NCBI GenBank assembly: GCA_900546565.1
Contig: URDC01000030.1
Coordinates: 1-21,559, forward strand
Length of the DNA stretch: 21,559 bases
Source of the DNA: an uncultured Opitutales bacterium
GTDB taxonomy: Bacteria; Verrucomicrobiota; Verrucomicrobiia; Opitutales; Intestinicryptomonadaceae
Reading direction: 5' to 3'
A model generated the notes under the pieces. The model was not told the origin of the DNA. It did no database searches and saw only the letters and a list, made by a program, of their open reading frames with translations. A program made the position numbers and the translations under genes. Below are positions 1 to 7,746 of this stretch, piece after piece (the first letter of the stretch is position 1; every line of letters begins with the position of its first letter).

Positions 1-107
1 GCTCTTGGCTTCGCCAATTCAAGGAGGGATAGTGCTAATGCACAGACCTCCCGAGGAAACCGTCTTTTAGCTGAGAGTGCGCCTCTATTGCGAAACTAAA
101 AAATCAA
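1..107. other. Non-coding edge region with hairpins, identity unknown
   Basis: No convincing open reading frame lies here. Two small hairpins are visible: GGC-TTC-GCC near 7-15, and a two-part stem with GGAGG (23-27) pairing with CCTCC (47-51) and an inner GTGC/GCAC (32-35/40-43) closing a TAAT loop. The stretch leads straight into the hairpin terminator at 108-139, so it could be the 3' part of a transcript that begins outside the window. It does not match the conserved parts of tmRNA, SRP RNA, RNase P RNA or 5S rRNA as I know them. It also holds the 10-mer GTGCGCCTCT, which recurs near the right edge of the window. Confidence 0.3.
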
Positions 108-139
108 AAAAAAGGTTTTCCGTTTGGAAAACCTTTTTT
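108..139. terminator. Bidirectional intrinsic terminator
   Basis: A perfect 14-bp inverted repeat closes a four-base GTTT loop: GGTTTTCC (114-121) pairs with GGAAAACC (126-133), flanked by six A on the left and six T on the right. It therefore ends in a T-run on either strand. On the minus strand it would end the FKBP transcript, about 110 nt past that gene's stop codon. On the plus strand it would end whatever enters from the left edge. A very similar hairpin occurs at 21416-21447. Confidence 0.8.
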
Positions 140-157
140 AGAATGTTCAATCTGTAT

Positions 158-246
158 AATAGAAGGGGGAAGAACGGAAATATTTTACGGAAGTAAAATC
201 CGTTCTCGGGGGCTTGCCCACGATATGGAAGCCCGCCCAGCGGGTC
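158..246 (+). repeat. Structured repeat R2, copy A (three hairpins)
   Basis: This copy aligns over nearly its full length with 14113-14199. Hairpin 1 pairs AGAACGGA (171-178) with TCCGTTCT (199-206) and, past a 4-nt bulge, TTTTAC (183-188) with GTAAAA (193-198) around a GGAA loop. Hairpin 2 is GGGC-TT-GCCC near 210-219. Hairpin 3 pairs CCCGC (232-236) with GCGGG (240-244) around CCA. In the other copy the arms differ at several positions, but always in pairs that keep the stem. The element ends 4-5 nt before the FKBP stop codon (251-253, minus strand), so it lies in that gene's 3' untranslated region, read in reverse. Confidence 0.75.
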
Positions 247-250
247 GTTT

Positions 251-937
251 TTACTTGGAGGGGGCGTCGTTGACGTCCAGTATTTCGACGTCGAAGATGA
301 GCGTCGAATTCGGCGGAATGCCGGGGATTGCCTGCTGCCCGTAGCCGAGGTTCGCGGGAATGTATAGTATCACCTTGCCGCCCTTGCCGACTTTCTGCAA
401 GCCTTCGCGGAAACCCGGAATTACATTTGCAAGGTTGAATTCGGCGGGTTTGCCGTGCTTGTCGGTGCTGTCGAAAACGTCTCCGTTGGTGAGTTTACCC
501 GTGTAATTGATTTTGACGTTGGAGTTTTCCGAGGCGACTTTATCCGAGCCCTTTTCGACAACTTTGAATGCCAAGCCCGAAGGAGTTTTCTGAATGCCTT
601 CGACTTTCTCCAAATCTTTCCAGAACTTGGCGGATTCGGCTTCCGCCTTTTTTGCTTCGGCAGCTATGAAAGCTTCGGCTCGGCTTTTGAGGTAGTCCAT
701 CATTTTCTGCCCGTATTCGTTGATGTTCTTGGGGAGGTCTTTGCCCTGATAGGCGTCTTTCATGCCCTGAACGAAAATTTCGAATTCGGCGGGCGTAAGT
801 TGAAGCTCCTTCAATCCGCCGTTTTGAAAGGCGATCATGCCGAATGTTTTTATGTAGTCTTCGTTCGACTCGGCGAACGCCGACGTAAACGCAACCGCCG
901 ACGCGGCCGCAATAGCCATTGATTTTTTGATATCCAT
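251..937 (-). CDS. Secreted FKBP-type peptidyl-prolyl isomerase
   Basis: The 228-aa product is a cis-trans prolyl isomerase of the FKBP class that should assist protein folding outside the cytoplasm. The start is the ATG at 935-937, because it begins a typical signal peptide (MDIKK, then an Ala-rich core ending AFA around residue 22) and has AAAGGA about 9 nt upstream. The open frame continues to 1033 but that stretch looks non-coding. Residues 23 to about 115 resemble the helical N-terminal dimerisation domain of FkpA/FklB/Mip proteins. The FKBP domain (about 117-222) shows KINYTGKL, GDVFDST, VIPGFREGLQ, PANLGYG and IPPNSTLIFDVE. The usual Trp of the VIPGW motif is Phe here, which is tolerated in the family. 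It is a single gene, divergent from the flavin reductase gene, with a good promoter at 992-1020 and a terminator at 108-139. Confidence 0.93.
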   Translation of the reverse strand: MDIKKSMAIAAASAVAFTSAFAESNEDYIKTFGMIAFQNGGLKELQLTPAEFEIFVQGMKDAYQGKDLPKNINEYGQKMMDYLKSRAEAFIAAEAKKAEAESAKFWKDLEKVEGIQKTPSGLAFKVVEKGSDKVASENSNVKINYTGKLTNGDVFDSTDKHGKPAEFNLANVIPGFREGLQKVGKGGKVILYIPANLGYGQQAIPGIPPNSTLIFDVEILDVNDAPSK

Positions 938-991
938 AAAATGAGTCCTTTGTTTTTTGCCCCGCAACGCGCGGGTTTTATAATGACAGTT

Positions 992-1020
992 ATTAAACCG
1001 TTTTTGTTCGGCCTTTTCAA
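992..1020 (-). promoter_or_regulatory. Sigma-70-like promoter for the FKBP gene
   Basis: On the minus strand TTGAAA (1020-1015) and TTTAAT (997-992) are separated by exactly 17 nt. They match the TTGACA and TATAAT consensus at 4/6 and 5/6 positions. The predicted leader is about 50 nt and holds a small CCCGC/GCGGG hairpin (about 961-974) upstream of the Shine-Dalgarno. This is a match by eye with no experimental support. Confidence 0.5.
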
Positions 1021-1127
1021 CAATATATTTCATTGAACGGATTTTTTCGGGCGTGATTTAGCGCAGGTGTATTTTTTTCCGGATTTTTTGTTGAAGCGGA
1101 GGGAATTTCGGCGATTATTCTTTTCGT

Positions 1128-1640
1128 ATGTTTAAGAGCGTAAAAATTTCGGAGGCGTTCGCGAACCCGATTGAAAAAATCGGTTCGGACTGGACGCTGA
1201 TTTCGGCGGGAACGCCCGAGAAATTCAATATGATGACCGCCAGTTGGGGCGGCGTCGGATTTATGTGGAACAAGCCCGTTGCGTTTGTTTTCATTCGTCC
1301 GAACCGCTACACGTTCGAGTTTGTCGAAGAGCGCGACGAGTTCGCGATGTCGTTCTTCCGCCCAGAGGACAAGCGGATTTTGTCCTACTGCGGGTCGCAT
1401 TCGGGGCGCGATGTCGACAAGGCGCGGGAATGCGCCCTCACGCCGTTTGCGACCGAGCGCGGAAACGTCGCGTTTGCTCAGGCAGCATCGTTTTTCGAGT
1501 GCCGCAAAATCTACGCGCAGGAAATGGACGCGAAATGTTTTTTGGACTCCGCGCCGCTTGAAAAGTGGTATGGGGCGGACAATCCCATGCACAAAATGTT
1601 TGTGGCGGAAATCGTTTCGGCGTTCGAAGCCCGCGCATAG
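1128..1640 (+). CDS. Flavin reductase-like FMN-binding split-barrel protein
   Basis: The 170-aa protein fits the flavin reductase-like family, which binds FMN in a split beta-barrel and typically reduces flavin with NAD(P)H or uses it as cofactor. Seen in the sequence: WTLISAG near residue 24, then NMMTASWGGVGFMWNKPVA (about 35-53) and the RPNRYTFEFVEE segment followed by FAMSFF. This is the usual order of FMN-contacting strands in this family. The last third (KCFLDSAPLEKWYG, then HKMFVAEIVSAF) closes the barrel. Its physiological substrate cannot be read from the sequence. The next gene on the same strand starts 45 nt downstream, so the two may be cotranscribed. No strong Shine-Dalgarno precedes the ATG; a GGAGG lies about 28 nt upstream. 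The family call is confident, the specific reaction is not. Confidence 0.8.
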   Translation: MFKSVKISEAFANPIEKIGSDWTLISAGTPEKFNMMTASWGGVGFMWNKPVAFVFIRPNRYTFEFVEERDEFAMSFFRPEDKRILSYCGSHSGRDVDKARECALTPFATERGNVAFAQAASFFECRKIYAQEMDAKCFLDSAPLEKWYGADNPMHKMFVAEIVSAFEARA

Positions 1641-1685
1641 CGGCGCGTGTTTCGGTTTTCGGCGCGGATTTTTACGGCGGTGGCG

Positions 1686-4067
1686 ATGGGGCTTTTCGGC
1701 GACATTGTTCGGATTCCAGATTTTTGGCAAAGCGAGGCTGTCGGACACTTGGCGGCGGGTCGCGACGTGGTTATCGACGCGCCTACGGGGGCGGGCAAGA
1801 CGTATGTTTTCGAGCTGTTTGTCGAAAAACATTTTTCGGGGCGGGCGGTCTACACCGTGCCCACACGAGCTCTTGCAAACGACAAATACAGCGAGTGGAA
1901 GGCCCGCGGCTGGCGCGTCGGGATTTCCACGGGCGACTACAACGTCGACACAGACGCGCCGATAGTCGTTGCTACGCTCGAAACTCAGAAAAACAATTTC
2001 TTCTCGGGAAAATGCCCCGACCTGCTCGTTATCGACGAATATCAACTTATATCAGACCCAATCCGCGGATTCAACTACGAGCTTGCTGTCGCGCTCGCAC
2101 CGAAAAACACGCGCCTGCTGCTTATGAGCGGCAGCGTGGCGAACGCCGAACGCGTGCGCGGCTGGATTGCCGGTCTCGGTCGCGACTGCCGTTTGGTGTC
2201 GCACGCGGAGCGTCCAGTGCCGCTCGAAGAAATCGCAGCGGCGGCGTTGGGCGGCGACGCGTCGGGAGTCTCGGGAATGTGGCCGAAATTCGTAAAGAAA
2301 ATAATCGACGCCGACTTCGCGCCCGTATTGATTTTCGCGCCGCACCGCGCCGAAGCGGAGTCGATTGCGCGGAAGCTGGCGGCGGGCTTGCCGTGTCCCG
2401 ACTTCCTGAATCTGCCGCGCGCGGACGCGTCGGCGGCGGGTCGCGAGCTCGGAAATATGCTGCGCCGCAGGGTCGCGTTCCACCACAGCGGACTGTCGGC
2501 GTTCCAGAGGTCGGCGATTGTCGAAAAATACGCGCGCGAGGGCGCGTTGAAAGCGGTTGTGGCGACGACTGGGCTCGGGGCGGGCGTGAATTTTTCAATG
2601 CGCAGCGTCGTCGTCGTCTCGCGCGAATACGAGACCGCCGCGGGAACGAAAATTCTGCGCCCCGACGAATTGCTGCAAATGTACGGACGCGCGGGGCGTC
2701 GCGGAAAGGACAAGCTCGGCTTCGCCTTAACGCTACCCGCAAAGCCGCGGCTTTCGGATGCCCGACAGGCGCAGCTTGCGCGCGTCGACGCGGTAGATTC
2801 GGCGGCGTCGATACGCGTTATGGCGCGAGCCGTCGACAACGGAGAAGACCACATAGCGGCGTTGGAAAAATTCTACAAAAGCCTGTTTGTCGAAGAGCCG
2901 ATTGACGTGGGGCTTAACGCCGCGGTTGCGGCTGCGCGGCGGCGGGCTGGGCACGGAAAGTCCGCGTCGAGAAATTCGGGCGCAAAGGGCGCGGACGAAA
3001 GAAAAGTCGAGATTTTAAATTCGCGCAACGTCTGGGAGCGGCGGCGTTTTAGCGCGCCCGCGCGGCTGGATTCCGTTCTTTTTTTCGACGGGGCGGGCTG
3101 GACTGGTTTTTTAAAGTGCCGCCGCGCGGTGGAATCCCTGAAAGTAGGGCGCGTCTGCGCTCTCGAAAACGGAACATTCGGGCTGCTTTTGGACATTGCC
3201 GTAGCCCGCGACGGCGGTTTTATGCTCACGAAAACCGCGCGCAGATTTTCGGCGGCGGCGCGTTCGGGCGGACTCGGCTTCGCGAAATGTTTCGACGCGA
3301 AAATCTTGGGCGTAAAAAACATCAAGCGCAATTTCGGGAAATTTTTGGGCGCGTCCCTCGCGGGGGCGGAGGTTCGCTCGTTCGAGCTTGTAGGCGATGT
3401 TTTACGCGCACGCGTCGACTTGGCGGGCGCGAAAGTCCGCGCGGTATCGGACGGGTTCGGGGCTAATTTATACAAACCGCCCGAGCGCGAGGTAGACGTA
3501 TCGGGCGAATACGATTTCGAAAAACTATCGGGACTCGGCGATGTCTCGGACGTGTCGAAAGTCGGCGAGGCGTCGCGCTGGGTGCGGTTCGGTTTTGTGG
3601 ACGCCGATTTCAAGCCGACTACGCGCGGCAGGATTTTTTCGTTCTTCAACGGGGGCGAAGGCTACGCCGTTGCCGCCGCGTTGGAGGACGAATCCTACGC
3701 GTTGGAGGATTTGGTTTTCGACCTCGCGAATCTGCGCGCGGGCGGTCGGTTTCATCTTTCCGCCACGAATGCGTCGGTTAGTTCGCGCTTGGCGGACGTT
3801 TGCAGGACGGCGTTTTTTGCGGCAAATGTGCGCGGGGCTCTCAAAGCGGGCGTGCCGCTGACATACGGCGAAGGCGCGTCGGAAATTGTCCGCGACGTTT
3901 TCGGCGGCGCGGCGTTTTCGAAATTCGAAAGCGACTTGATTTTGCGCGGCGACGTTGAACGCGCGTATCTCGAATGGCGCAGTATGTTGCGCCACATCGC
4001 GTTTCTGCCCGATGTAGAAAACCCGCGCTTTCGGGACTTGAAGGCGTTGTGCGCGAAGATGTGTTGA
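1686..4067 (+). CDS. Ski2-like superfamily 2 helicase
   Basis: This predicted ATP-dependent nucleic-acid helicase has 793 aa if the ATG at 1686 is used; an upstream in-frame GTG at 1647 is possible. The helicase core fills the first half: motif I APTGAGKT (32-39), motif II DEYQ (117-120), a Ski2/Mtr4-style RGFNYE segment, motif III SGS, HHSGL, the motif V segment TTGLGAGVNF, and motif VI QMYGRAGRRG (331-340). Ski2 relatives usually have DExH and SAT in motifs II and III, so this is a divergent member. From about residue 410 to the end I recognise no domain; the stretch around 420-450 is basic and low in complexity. Ski2-type enzymes unwind RNA or DNA during decay and repair; which substrate applies here is unknown. 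The gene ends at the terminator at 4122-4155, shared with hisF from the other side. Confidence 0.8.
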   Translation: MGLFGDIVRIPDFWQSEAVGHLAAGRDVVIDAPTGAGKTYVFELFVEKHFSGRAVYTVPTRALANDKYSEWKARGWRVGISTGDYNVDTDAPIVVATLETQKNNFFSGKCPDLLVIDEYQLISDPIRGFNYELAVALAPKNTRLLLMSGSVANAERVRGWIAGLGRDCRLVSHAERPVPLEEIAAAALGGDASGVSGMWPKFVKKIIDADFAPVLIFAPHRAEAESIARKLAAGLPCPDFLNLPRADASAAGRELGNMLRRRVAFHHSGLSAFQRSAIVEKYAREGALKAVVATTGLGAGVNFSMRSVVVVSREYETAAGTKILRPDELLQMYGRAGRRGKDKLGFALTLPAKPRLSDARQAQLARVDAVDSAASIRVMARAVDNGEDHIAALEKFYKSLFVEEPIDVGLNAAVAAARRRAGHGKSASRNSGAKGADERKVEILNSRNVWERRRFSAPARLDSVLFFDGAGWTGFLKCRRAVESLKVGRVCALENGTFGLLLDIAVARDGGFMLTKTARRFSAAARSGGLGFAKCFDAKILGVKNIKRNFGKFLGASLAGAEVRSFELVGDVLRARVDLAGAKVRAVSDGFGANLYKPPEREVDVSGEYDFEKLSGLGDVSDVSKVGEASRWVRFGFVDADFKPTTRGRIFSFFNGGEGYAVAAALEDESYALEDLVFDLANLRAGGRFHLSATNASVSSRLADVCRTAFFAANVRGALKAGVPLTYGEGASEIVRDVFGGAAFSKFESDLILRGDVERAYLEWRSMLRHIAFLPDVENPRFRDLKALCAKMC

Positions 4068-4121
4068 TATAGATGCAAGGCCGCGGCTTGCTTTACGCTG
4101 CGTTTGCGGCATTTGAAAAAC

Positions 4122-4155
4122 AAAAACTTCGGTGCGGGGTGTTGCCGAGGTTTTT
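4122..4155. terminator. Bidirectional terminator between convergent genes
   Basis: AAAAACTTCGG (122-132 of this kilobase block, i.e. 4122-4132) pairs with CCGAGGTTTTT (4145-4155), with one G-U wobble and a 12-nt loop. The A-run on the left and T-run on the right let it work on both strands. It lies between the helicase stop codon (4067) and the hisF stop codon (4179), where both transcripts need an end. Confidence 0.65.
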
Positions 4156-4178
4156 TGCGGTTTGCGCAAAATTCGCGT

Positions 4179-4937
4179 TTAGAGACGCGCGGGAATTCCG
4201 TTTTTTGCGAGTTCCTGCTTCGCCTGTTTTATTGTGTATGTGCCGAAGTGGAATACCGAAGCGGCCAGAACCGCGCTTGCCCCGCCGTCTTTTACGACGT
4301 CGACCATATGCTGCAATGTCCCGCAGCCGCCCGAAGCTATCACGGGGATTGTAACCGCGTCGGAGACCGCGCGTGTGAGGGCGATGTCGTAGCCGTCCTT
4401 CGTGCCGTCGGCGTCCATCGACGTCAGCAGGATTTCGCCCGCGCCGCGCCGTTCGACCTCGCGCGCCCATTCGACGGCGTCGAGCTCGGTTTTATTGCGC
4501 CCGCCGTGGGTGTAGACCGACCACTTGTTTTCGCCGTCGCGCTTGGCGTCGATTGCCACAACTATGCACTGGTTGCCGAATTTTGCCGACGCCTGCGAGA
4601 CCAAGTCGGGGTTCGTTATCGCGGAGGTGTTGAGCGAAACTTTGTCTGCGCCCGCGTTGAGCATAAGGCGTATGTCTTCGAGGGTGCGAAGCCCTCCTCC
4701 GACAGTCAGCGGCATAAAGCATTCCGATGCGGTGCGCTCCACGACATCGCGCATAATGGCGCGGTTGTCGCTCGAAGCTGTGATGTCGAGGAAGACGAGT
4801 TCGTCCGCCCCCTGTTGCTCGTAGGCTTTCGCCTGCTCGACGGGGTCGCCCGCGTCGATTAGATTCACGAAGTTTACGCCTTTTACGACGCGTCCGTTTT
4901 TGACGTCGAGGCAGGGGATTATTCTAACGCTTAACAT
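4179..4937 (-). CDS. hisF: Imidazole glycerol phosphate synthase cyclase subunit HisF
   Basis: HisF is the cyclase subunit of the cytoplasmic HisFH complex. It uses ammonia delivered by HisH to convert PRFAR into imidazole glycerol phosphate and AICAR in histidine synthesis. The 252-aa length is normal for the family. The sequence shows the (beta-alpha)8 barrel pattern, the catalytic aspartates D11 (IIPCLDV) and D130 (VVAIDAKR), and the phosphate-binding glycines in LTVGGGLRT and IASGGCGT. It is the last gene of a minus-strand operon, starting 6 nt after the stop codon of the upstream acidic membrane protein. No clear Shine-Dalgarno precedes it, so translational coupling is likely. No other his gene is in the window, so the pathway genes are scattered here. 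The AICAR by-product feeds purine synthesis, the pathway served by purC further along. Confidence 0.97.
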   Translation of the reverse strand: MLSVRIIPCLDVKNGRVVKGVNFVNLIDAGDPVEQAKAYEQQGADELVFLDITASSDNRAIMRDVVERTASECFMPLTVGGGLRTLEDIRLMLNAGADKVSLNTSAITNPDLVSQASAKFGNQCIVVAIDAKRDGENKWSVYTHGGRNKTELDAVEWAREVERRGAGEILLTSMDADGTKDGYDIALTRAVSDAVTIPVIASGGCGTLQHMVDVVKDGGASAVLAASVFHFGTYTIKQAKQELAKNGIPARL

Positions 4938-4943
4938 TTTCTA

Positions 4944-6563
4944 TTAAATTATGATTTCGGTTTTTTGCCCCGATTCGGCGTTGTAGGAGGCGTTGCCGAT
5001 TTGCTCTTCGTCGTTCTTCCAGACGGAGAACGTCAGCTCGCCGTCGAAGTCGGGCAGCGGAAGTTTCCAGACGCCGATTTCGGCGTAATCCATCTCAATG
5101 CCCTTGTCGGGCGATAGCGGCGCGATGTTTCCGCGCAGGTAGGGTTTGTTGCCGATGCCAATCATAGAGCGCAGTATGATTGACGCGCCCTTTTTGTAGA
5201 CGGGCTTTTTTGTCTGCAAAAGCTCGGCGTTGTCGAAAAGCATTTCTTCGGCTTCGGTGGCATCAACGGCTTTTTGCGCGGCTTCGGCGTCTTCCGCGTC
5301 GGGGTCGGACTGTTCGTCGAAGTCGAGCCCGTCAAGAAGAGTGTCGTCGATTTTTTCTTCGGACAAGTCGGAATCCTGCATGGGGTCGGGTGTGGAATTG
5401 TCCTGAATTCCGTCGGTCGCGGAAGGCTCGGAAGAGGGGGGGATTGCGGCTTCTGTATCGACGTCTGGGTCGCCGATGTCGGTATTTTCGGCGGCGGAAG
5501 TTTCGGTGTTGTCGGGTTCTTCGTCGGGGATTTCGGAGGACGCGTGGGCGTCGACATCTTCGCCTTGTTCGTTTTCGTCCGAGTGGAAAGCACCCGAGCC
5601 CGAAATTATTTTTTCGACGAATCCAGCATTCGAAGCGGCGTTATTGAGGGCTTTTTGCATTATGCCTTCAAGCTTGTTTTTTGTGTCGCGCTCGGGCGTG
5701 GGAGTGTCGGGTTGTCCGGCGGAAGCCTCAAATTCTACGGGAGAATCGGCAGTTTCGGCAGTCTCTTCGTCGGGGACTTCTGGGATGTTTGTTTCGGAGT
5801 GTTTGGAGTTTGAATCGGGTTCTCCCGTTGTCAATTCATCTTCGTCGCTAACGCTATCGAAATCGTCGGCGGGGGCGTTTACAACGGCGTCGTCGAGTTC
5901 GCGCATGCCCTGAGTTTGTTTGCGCGTCCGCTCGATGTCCGCCCCGAGTGCCGCGACGTCGTTTTTAAGAGCGTCGAGCTCGTCGAGAACTTCCTCGTAT
6001 TTTTTCTCGGCGCGTTCGCTTTCGAGAGTTTGGGCGTCGCGCGAGTCCGCCAAACGCGTGACTTCCGCCGAAATCTCGGCTATGCGCGCGTCGGTCTGCG
6101 CGAGCGATTCGAGCATTTCCGCGACCTTTTGGGCCGCCGCCTTGACATCGGTTTTCGTCAAATTGCGGAGGTCTTCGAGGGCGTTGTTGAAGCTTTCGAA
6201 TTTTACGTCGGTGTCTTTGGCGAGCTGGAAGGCGAGCTTTTCCTCGATAGAATCTCCCATCTCGCGCGTTTCGGCAATCATAAGTTGGAGTGCCGATAGA
6301 TTTTCGAAGATAAGGTCGATGTCGGCGCGCACCTTGCGGGCATCGGAGCTGATTTGCTGCTTTTGATTGAGATATTCGAACACAAACGGCGCAAGAACCA
6401 TCGCCATCGCCCCCGCGCACAACAGCGAGCAAAGCAGTATTCCCGCGGCGGACATCGTTTCCATAAGGACGATGTTCGGGTATGCTATTGCGAATACCGC
6501 CGCAAGCAGTGTCGCATCGGCGACATACAGCGGCCACTTGGGAATGGGCGATTTGTTGTTCAT
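4944..6563 (-). CDS. Membrane-anchored coiled-coil/acidic protein of unknown function
   Basis: I do not recognise a named family for this 539-aa protein. It has four visible parts. Two hydrophobic segments (about 11-31 and 38-61) form a membrane hairpin. A long charged helical stretch (about 65-215) has heptad-like spacing and is probably coiled coil. A highly acidic region (about 216-435), rich in Asp, Glu, Ser, Pro and Thr, is probably disordered. The C-terminal part (about 445-539) looks folded, with KGASIILRSMIGIGNKPYLRG and later WKLPLPDF and FSVWKNDEE, and appears beta-rich. The C-terminal pattern reminds me of hypothetical proteins in Verrucomicrobia, but this is memory of a pattern and not a match I can verify. 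The gene lies between trpS (18 nt) and hisF (6 nt) in one operon. A role as a membrane-tethered scaffold is conceivable but unproven. Confidence 0.75.
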   Translation of the reverse strand: MNNKSPIPKWPLYVADATLLAAVFAIAYPNIVLMETMSAAGILLCSLLCAGAMAMVLAPFVFEYLNQKQQISSDARKVRADIDLIFENLSALQLMIAETREMGDSIEEKLAFQLAKDTDVKFESFNNALEDLRNLTKTDVKAAAQKVAEMLESLAQTDARIAEISAEVTRLADSRDAQTLESERAEKKYEEVLDELDALKNDVAALGADIERTRKQTQGMRELDDAVVNAPADDFDSVSDEDELTTGEPDSNSKHSETNIPEVPDEETAETADSPVEFEASAGQPDTPTPERDTKNKLEGIMQKALNNAASNAGFVEKIISGSGAFHSDENEQGEDVDAHASSEIPDEEPDNTETSAAENTDIGDPDVDTEAAIPPSSEPSATDGIQDNSTPDPMQDSDLSEEKIDDTLLDGLDFDEQSDPDAEDAEAAQKAVDATEAEEMLFDNAELLQTKKPVYKKGASIILRSMIGIGNKPYLRGNIAPLSPDKGIEMDYAEIGVWKLPLPDFDGELTFSVWKNDEEQIGNASYNAESGQKTEIII

Positions 6564-6581
6564 TGGCGTTTGTGTTTTGGG

Positions 6582-7607
6582 TTATTCGAATTTCATAAAG
6601 CCGACTTTGCGGTAGACCTTCGACATCATTTTGTCGACGCGTCTTTGCGCAGCCTGAGAACCCTTTTTGAGCGCGGCTTCGATAAGCGATTTGTCGGCGG
6701 AAAACGTCTTGTATTTTTCGCGCACGTCGGAAAGCCCGTCTATTACAACGTCGGCAACCGCGCTTTTGAAGTCGCCGTAGCCCTTGCCCGCGAACTCAGC
6801 TTCGATTTCCTCGAAGCCCTTTTTCGTGAAAGCCGACATTATCGACATCAGGTTCGAGACGCCCGCCTTTGACGCGGGGTCGTAGCGGACGCAGCTGTCG
6901 CTGTCGGTCACCGCCGACATTATCTTTTTGCGCAGAACGTTCGGTTCGTCGGTGATGTAGAGCGTGCCGTTCTGGTTGGGGTCGGATTTCGACATTTTCG
7001 AATCGGGGCTTTGCAGCGACATTATTCGCGCGCCCGCCTTGGGTATAAACGGCTCGGGAAGCTTGAATGTGGGCGAATAGGTGTTGTTGAACTTTTGCGC
7101 GAGGTCGCGCGTGAGTTCGATGTGCTGCTTCTGGTCTTCGCCCACGGGGACGAGGTCGGCATTGTAGATTAGAATGTCCGCCGCCATAAGCACGGGATAG
7201 AAGAGCAGTCCGCTGTTGAGTGCGTCTTTGTGTTTACGCGCTTTGTCTTTATATTGCGTCATTCTTTCGAGGCTGCCGATTGGGCAAATGCAGCCGAGTA
7301 TCCAAGTCAGGTCGGCGTGCCCCTTCACCATACTCTGCAAAAACAGGTTGCATTTTTCGGGGTCGAGTCCGCAAGCCATATACTGCGCGGCGCAGTCGTA
7401 GACGTTTCGTTTGAGGTCGGCGGGAACGTAGGGGATTGTAATTGCGTGCATATCGACAATGCCGAAATAGCATTCGTAGTCTTCAATCATCTTGCCCCAG
7501 TTTTTGACCGCGCCGAGATAGTTTCCCAAATGTAGTTTGCCCGTCGGCTGAGCGGCCGTCATAACGACTTTTCTCTGTTCGATTTTCTGTTCTGTTGCGT
7601 TTTCCAT
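6582..7607 (-). CDS. trpS: Tryptophanyl-tRNA synthetase
   Basis: This class I aminoacyl-tRNA synthetase charges tRNA-Trp with tryptophan in the cytoplasm using ATP. The 341-aa length is typical of bacterial TrpS. The class I signature appears as PTGKLHLGNYLGA (HIGH motif variant HLGN at 26-29), and the second ATP-binding motif is KMSKS at 204-208. Other family marks are the DMHAIT segment, the ADILIYNAD segment and VGEDQKQHIELTRDLA. The ATG at 7605-7607 follows an AAAGAAA stretch instead of a clear Shine-Dalgarno. It is the first gene of a three-gene minus-strand operon with the acidic membrane protein and hisF. A promoter-like pair lies just upstream at 7620-7650, which would leave only a very short leader. 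Confidence 0.97.
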   Translation of the reverse strand: MENATEQKIEQRKVVMTAAQPTGKLHLGNYLGAVKNWGKMIEDYECYFGIVDMHAITIPYVPADLKRNVYDCAAQYMACGLDPEKCNLFLQSMVKGHADLTWILGCICPIGSLERMTQYKDKARKHKDALNSGLLFYPVLMAADILIYNADLVPVGEDQKQHIELTRDLAQKFNNTYSPTFKLPEPFIPKAGARIMSLQSPDSKMSKSDPNQNGTLYITDEPNVLRKKIMSAVTDSDSCVRYDPASKAGVSNLMSIMSAFTKKGFEEIEAEFAGKGYGDFKSAVADVVIDGLSDVREKYKTFSADKSLIEAALKKGSQAAQRRVDKMMSKVYRKVGFMKFE

Positions 7608-7619
7608 TTTCTTTGCGCG

Positions 7620-7650
7620 TATATAATGCGGCGGCGCGGGCGTTTTTCAA
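7620..7650 (-). promoter_or_regulatory. Candidate promoter for the trpS operon
   Basis: On the minus strand TTGAAA (7650-7645) is followed by an AT-rich TTATATA hexamer region (about 7626-7620) at 17-19 nt spacing, inside otherwise GC-rich DNA. The -10 region ends about 12 nt before the trpS ATG, so the leader would be only a few bases long. The plus-strand reading of the same bases, TATAAT at 7622-7627, lacks a good -35 box. Confidence 0.4.
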
Positions 7651-7694
7651 CCTTTTTTGTCCTCTTTATTTGTCGCGGCTTTCGAAAGTTGTTC

Positions 7695-7723
7695 TTGGCT
7701 TTTTTGCGGAAATGTCCGATTAT
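7695..7723 (+). promoter_or_regulatory. Candidate promoter for HAD phosphatase-uvrB
   Basis: TTGGCT (7695-7700) and GATTAT (7718-7723) are 17 nt apart, each matching the sigma-70 consensus at about 4/6 positions. The predicted start of transcription is 15-20 nt before the ATG at 7747. There is no SOS (LexA-type) palindrome that I can see between this site and uvrB. Confidence 0.35.
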
Positions 7724-7746
7724 CGAACCAGACAAAAAATTTACCT

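Noticed and set aside
1..107. Lysine- or TPP-type riboswitch at the left edge
   Set aside because: AGAGGCGCAC on the minus strand and CTGAGA on the plus strand recall conserved bits of these riboswitches, but the other required blocks (loop E and CGCCGAAG for lysine; the ACCTGATCTGG part for TPP) are missing within the visible sequence.
937..1033. Longer FKBP protein starting at 1033
   Set aside because: It would bury the signal peptide 32 residues in, and it runs across the promoter pair at 992-1020; the ATG at 937 has its own Shine-Dalgarno.
1565..2905. Long Arg-rich open frame overlapping the helicase, plus many similar antisense frames across the window
   Set aside because: These are composition shadows of GC-rich genes: Arg/Ala/Gly-rich, no domain motifs, and fully overlapped by genes with clear families.
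5180..5813. Open frames opposite the acidic region of the trpS-hisF middle gene
   Set aside because: The Ser/Arg- or Val/Gly-rich translations mirror the repetitive GAA/GAC/TCG codons of the acidic region; no start signal or domain supports them.
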